Made by a program: the position numbers and the translations under genes. From assembly GCF_019097595.1 (NCBI RefSeq), contig NC_080727.1:11631001-11695000 (forward strand): 64,000 nucleotides of DNA, written 5' to 3'. The notes beneath the pieces were generated by a model, which saw only the letters and a program-made list of their open reading frames with translations, did not search any database and had not been told where the DNA came from. Below are positions 58,789 through 64,000 of the stretch, piece by piece; the first letter of the stretch is position 1, and the number at the start of each line of letters is the position of its first letter. This stretch comes from Hemibagrus wyckioides. Lineage: Eukaryota; Chordata; Actinopteri; Siluriformes; Bagridae.

Positions 58789-58873
<85 letters not shown>
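58789..58873. repeat. (TATC)n microsatellite
   Basis: About 21 TATC units attached to the retroposon tail. Confidence 0.95.
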
Positions 58874-58874
<1 letters not shown>

Positions 58875-59393
58875 ACTACACACATTTGCAGTGTTGTAAT
58901 ATTGCAGGTTTATTTGTGCACCTATATACCTATATATATATATTGTATTTATTTATTTTTTATCACATCTAATAGACATTACAGTCAGACATCAGACATT
59001 ACTCATTTGTTATTCAGAGCAACACCCATGATTAAGATATGACCTCAAGCTGAACCTGGATCACTTTCTCTCTCACCTTCAGACTGACCAGCCATCACCT
59101 CATGCTCATGCCTCCACAAATCAGCAATGATAAATTTCCTTTGGCTCAGTAGCCAGTCCAGACCATCATTAATTACCACTAGGACAGAGAGGGGCCCTTA
59201 AAATATGAGGAACATCAGGCCTCACAATACCCCCTTCACCTGCCATTCCCACCCCAACAAACAAACAAATAAATAAATAAATAAGGGAAGTGGTTGATCC
59301 ATTAGTGTGTGAATGATAGGCCAAAGACCTCCTTAATTGCTTTCCTCTTGTTGTGTCTCAATTTATTACTCAACATCCAGAATTCCTACTCTA

Positions 59394-59432
<39 letters not shown>

Positions 59433-59869
59433 GTGAAACAGGGTTTATGATGGATGGAGCTTGAGGAAGAGACACCAGAACCAGGTGAAGAACGCAGTGG
59501 TTTTGATTAACGATACAGCCAGGGGTCCCTGAGGAGCCTATGGCAGAATAATACTATTACTGAGAAACAGCTGCTACTCATAGACCTAAGGGATCCCACG
59601 TGCACACTGAGTACCAGAGAGACCAAAAAATTTGAGGATAGATAGATAGATAGATATTGGGAGCTATAACAGACTGCAGCTAGTGTAGTGTGCACATCTA
59701 CATATAACTACACTGTGTGGGAAATGCTAGACATGTTATTGGATATTATTCAGGACAAACATATTAATTATGTTTTGTGGAAGCACATAGCATGTAAAAA
59801 TCACCTTTCCTATTGTTTTATCAATCACTACAGAGTTACAAGCTGCCTCTGAAAGCACAAGAGCTGTGT

Positions 59870-59962
59870 TCCATGATTTGAGTGGGAATGGGACGATTTG
59901 GAATGGGATGTCCAACAAGATCATGTTCAGGTCTCTACATACTTTTGTATATAAGTATATAG
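59870..59962. mobile_element. Tc1-derived end fragment
   Basis: GGAATGGGATGTCCAACAAG, ATGTTCAGGTCTCTACATAC and TTTTGTATATAAGTATATAG follow the order of a decayed Tc1-type right end (AACAAGC...GGTGTCCACAAACTTTTGGC). Short and diverged. Confidence 0.5.
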
Positions 59963-60094
59963 TACAATGTATAAACAGTGGCTACACTAGCTTAGAAATG
60001 AGAGAACCACGAACTGTAACTAGTAAAAAGTAATAAAACTGAATAATAATATATAATGTTGTTAGGTACTTCAAAGGGTATTTTATTGTGCTTA

Positions 60095-60235
60095 ATCCAA
60101 TCAGTTCATCCATTCTCTACACTGCTTCTTCTACTGGGTCACAGGGAACATGGAGTCTATCCCAGAAAGCTCAGGACACAACGTAAGGTACACTCTGAAC
60201 AGGATGCCAGTCTATCACAGGCCCCTTATTATACT
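60095..60235 (+). repeat. L2-like LINE 3' fragment
   Basis: TTCATCCATTCTCTACACTG, TGGGTCACAGGGAACATGGA, TATCCCAGAAAGCTCAGG and GGATGCCAGTCTATCACAGG give the typical order of a teleost L2-type tail. Confidence 0.6.
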
Positions 60236-63200
60236 TAATGCTATCCTTAAAGGGGTATTACAACAGCATCTTTTAATCAATATAATTTCCTTATTAAGAG
60301 GAAAAGATAAAAAGACTCACAGACTATTACAAGCCTAATACGTTATTTCTGAATAATTTCTTTGTGCACTGGAGCATCCCCATGGATGCCAGATTTTCTT
60401 TTATCTGGCACCAGGCAAGCACATTTGTGGACAGAATCCTGTTATACTAATCTTATGCAAATTCAAGTAGCAGACCATTTTGTTATGGGCCCGCTGGCTC
60501 TCTGTCATATGTAATGTCTATGATTATTTATGTCATCTAATCATGTTTGGAGCAGAGAAAAGAAATTGAGCTGCTTTGTATAAAAAGAGTCAACATATAA
60601 AAAAACCATAGAATTCTCCTTTAAGTAAGGTTATGTAAATCTTTCCCTTCTCCCAGAATGCCCTTTGCCCTGAACTCTCTCCCACACACAAACATGCAAA
60701 TGCATTCCTCTCCATTCCTCAATGTTTAAAGGGTAACTTCTAGATTTAAGATTCAGTTTAGGCAACCAAATTTGAATCAGCATGCAGTATGCTGCAGTAA
60801 TCTCTTCAACCAACATACTACAGTCTATATACTGAACTCACACCTTTTTCCTGCTTTTAGCAAGGCATTTGGAAAGCATTATATACACAGTTGAGTTCTT
60901 AATGGTGACACTAAAGGTGTAAACTCTAGTGTTTTATATTAATTGTTCTGTTTTAGTAGTCTAATTATTTTCCCAAAACACATTTTAAATTTCTGAATAT
61001 GGAAAATGAATAAGTCTATTGTGTGCTATCTATATGTAACCAGCTGTGTTATTGTAATTTTTATTGTAATCTCTCTCTCTCTCTCTCTCTCCCCTTCTGC
61101 ACTCTAGATCTGCCTGATCCTTTCTTATGCCCTAGTTCTCATCAATGCTCACTGCTGCTGCTGCTGATGCTGCATGGGGGGCCTGGTGATACATGGGATT
61201 GCTGTTGATAGTACAATATACAAACCATGAAGATGGCTTTGCACTCAAGTCTCCAAAGTTAACAGATACCTCAACAAGATAGACTTTGTGTTAAAACAAT
61301 GAATGATTTTTTCTGCTTAAATAATTGCACTTTTTTGACCATATAGTACACAGTTATAGAAGGATATTATTTATATTCACACTCTCTAGTGTCTTTTGGG
61401 TGTGCTTTTTTCAAGGTTTTTTCCACATATCATTCCAGGGCATTTTTACTTCCTAATACCACATCTGGCTTGCTCGTTAGGGGTAAATTTAAATTTCAAA
61501 TTTATTATTTATAGCCTGAATTTTTATATTTCTGTATAGTGACCTTTTGACAGTGTTTATTGTTAAAACTGCTATACAAATCAAATTGAATTAAAGCTAC
61601 GATAGTCTTGATTGTTATGTACATTATAGAGGTAGATAGATACACGCTTGCTGCAGCTGAAAATAATTTAATTGTTTTATTATTTAAATAAACAAGTTAG
61701 CTAACCTACAGCTGGAACTACTATGTACAAAACGAGGTTAGTAGCTTCTTCACTACAATGCTTGAGTTGAGCCTTTGTCAAAAGCAGGTTGTGTTCACAT
61801 TAAAAACCAGTAACCATTGAGAAAAAGCCACTTGATTCTAACCAACCTGACTGCACTCCTGGTTGGATTGAAACATTATGGGCTTCCGTCTGTTTTAATG
61901 AAGCAGGTCTGCCAGAGACAGAGCAAACGTTTCCCTTGCCCTACCTCTGAACAACCATCACGCAGAGTGAAAAGAATCAGGATATGCACAGAATAAAAAA
62001 AGTTTCCCTGTTGTCTATATTAATTAGTGTCTCATTTAACGACCCCAAAATCAAACACTTTGCTGAGGGGGTAGGTAAAGAGACGAGAAGCCAAGCTGAC
62101 AAACAAACAAGGAGCGTGTGGGAGGGGGAAACAGAGCAAGCGGAGAAGACACAGACATCAGAATACATATCAGTCTAAAAATAAACTCTTGCTCTTTGTT
62201 TTCATACGACAGGGCGAAGTGTAGCTAATTAGAGAGGAGACATTAGTTGGGGCGACAGGTACAGGTATGGAGTCGTGGCTTCTCCACTCTTCCTGACAGT
62301 GTACGCTAAGAGTGGAGGAGTGTAAGCAGGGCTAATGGCTGTCAGCTCCTGACAGCTGTAAAATGGCCTTGTAGTTCTCCGTGCTGAAGCTGTCACAGAG
62401 ACACGCGTTAGCATGGTGTTAGCACGCAGATTGTCACTATGGAAAGGCATATCATTATTAACAAACACTACAGAGCTTATGTTAGTGCCCTTCAGTGTGG
62501 GAAGTGCACTTCAGCATGGGAAGCAACCCCCCAGAAATACACACATTTGTCAGAGGTAACAAGCCATGGCCTGCCACAGCAGTCGGTCTGGTGTGCCAGT
62601 CATTGTGGTTTAACACTGTGTTGACACCGATTAGCACTCGACCCCAGTGTGAACATAAAACAACTGCTGGAGATGTTACTTTACTGCTTTCTTGTTCTGT
62701 GTCTGTAACAATGCCATTCACATGCTTGGCATCATTCTGCTTGTTGTGTGCAACAGTGTGCTGCTATTTGTTGTTGTCTCGTCGTGTGTTTTTGCAGTAG
62801 CTCGAGGCATCACACACAGGAACACACAGAATATCATACTGTACATAAAGAGGAGTAGGTGAGCTTTAAAGTGCAGGATACATATGCCTCTAGAAGCAGA
62901 GTACTGTATATCAGAGTTTAATGGACAAAGGTACCAGAAATATGACAGTGGATCTGTCATGATTTCCACACATGATTCACATTGTGCTTTTCATTTCAAC
63001 AAAGCAGCTTTTTTGTTTAGGTTTCTGTTCCTGTCCTGTGTCAAGCCTTGTCTTGTGATTGTTTTGTTGTTCTTTTCACTAAATTATTGTGTGTGTGTTT
63101 GTGTGTGTGTAGTCTGTGCTTTCCTTTGTTTGACACAGTGTTGTCATGCATTTGTTGTCAGTTTAGAGGTTTGTTTTCTTTTATATCTTCATGTTTACTA

Positions 63201-64000
63201 ACCCCATGTTTCTAGGGGAGTTCTTATTTTTAACCCTTGCCCATTGTCTGGGTTAAACCAATTAACTTGACATTAAGCATACACACTAAAGCAATCATTT
63301 ATATCAGTAATGAGCCTTATTAGTAGTCAGTGCATGTGGTGAATTAAATTTCAGAAAGTCCAGACACTCCAGATTTCATTGATTTTCACATGTGTGTTGA
63401 GTGTTCCTGCTCTGTGTATTACAATGGTGGACTTTTAGTTCTAGATGCAGTGTAATGGCACGTCATACTTCCTTTTGTGAGGCCTGCAGGCAGAGCTCAA
63501 AGCACTTTTGTAGCACAGACATATCTGTGAAACCACAAGGAGGGGAACGAAACATTAAAGAACAAAGCAGCTGAAGCCCAGTGAGAGAAGCTGAGCTTCA
63601 TGTCGGTTCATAGACTGGGCATCCAACCCTTGTTATTGTTTTTATAAGCCCATTTTTGTTTATCTGTGTAAAAGTGTTAAATCAGATGTAGACTGGGCTC
63701 AAGGGGTCAAGTTCAGGTTAAGCCACCTAAAGGATTGCTGCATTATGGTCTGCTTGGCCATGCAATGCAATTGCTTCACTCTAATCGGTCATAATTGCAG
63801 CACAATTAACAACACTTGGCATTTTGCATGACTTTCAAATTACGTTAACCATAGTGGACCTGATGCTTCCCCTCAATTTGCTAACCTTTTAGAACCTCCC
63901 TAGTGATTGAATGTTGGCACAATGACTGGGAAGACACTTCTTATATCTGTGATCGAAGATCAGACACCTGTCTATGATTCCCTACATTGGAAATGAGCTT

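Larger units (their letters stand above)
56910..58873 (+). repeat. Retroposon 3' region interrupted by a Tc1-like element, ending in (TATC)n
   Basis: The left part (about 56910-57289) is a non-coding LINE-like 3' region with ACTTCACCACCTTGCAGTTC and repeated GCACA motifs. It resumes after the Tc1-like insertion at 58679 with GCACTATTTCTACTATTTGC and CAGCATTTCGTTGCTATGTA, then TGCAATGACAATAAAGTTG and about 84 bases of TATC. The final motif is a common teleost retroposon 3' end. The two parts are continuous once the insertion and one TA are removed. Confidence 0.7.
58874..64000. other. Gene-poor region to window end
   Basis: It holds a CA run (about 59395-59431), a TAGA run (about 59637-59656), a Tc1 fragment (59870-59962), an L2-like fragment (60095-60235), a CT run (about 61071-61091) and a GT run (about 63089-63111). 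Low-repeat blocks at about 62190-62640 and 63700-63860 contain TAATTA-type and E-box motifs and may be regulatory. I see no supported exon. Confidence 0.6.

Noticed and set aside
61984..62800. Cluster of 60-100 residue frames near the right end
   Set aside because: Low-complexity or motif-free, no consistent splice structure; more likely non-coding unique DNA.

Overview
The window is vertebrate nuclear DNA, most likely from a ray-finned fish. Coding sequence is sparse, split into small exons with GT/AG introns of 0.7-8 kb. The spaces are full of microsatellites, Tc1/mariner transposons and short retroposon tails of teleost type. Several dispersed repeats resemble ones I associate with catfishes and other otophysans, but I cannot fix the species.

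There is one recognisable gene, on the + strand: the 3' two thirds of ebf1 (early B-cell factor 1, COE family transcription factor). Ten constitutive coding exons lie between 312 and 34909. They encode about 406 residues, from the end of the DNA-binding domain through the IPT/TIG domain, the helix-loop-helix with its vertebrate-type duplicated second helix, and the Ser/Thr/Pro-rich activation tail. The C-terminal exons match EBF1 rather than EBF2, EBF3 or EBF4. Exons encoding the N-terminus and the zinc knuckle lie left of the window. An extra 69-base exon at 34017-34085 would give an alternative C-terminus. The last exon has four tandem CAG acceptors. The 3' UTR starts with a GT/GA microsatellite and may run to a poly(A) signal near 38043.

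From about 38 kb to 64 kb I see no host gene. This stretch holds repeats and some low-repeat, homeobox-motif-rich blocks that could be long-range enhancers of ebf1. From 43.8 to 48.6 kb is a transposon cluster. Two nearly identical Tc1-like elements sit head to head, 1.7 kb apart. Copy 1 is nested in an older Tc1-like relic, and a third, shorter Tc1-derived element lies between the copies. Both transposases are dead through different mutations. At 57.3-58.7 kb a second Tc1-like family, with a different inverted repeat, is inserted into a retroposon 3' end.

Other structures worth noting are a perfect 51-bp-arm palindrome in an ebf1 intron (18530-18633), a 346-bp hAT-type non-autonomous element with 8-bp target duplications (16498-16843), and an AT-repeat hairpin with unique-sequence arms (45631-45714). 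I found no convincing novel multi-gene system. The most interesting points are the ebf1 3' splicing options and the transposon architecture.
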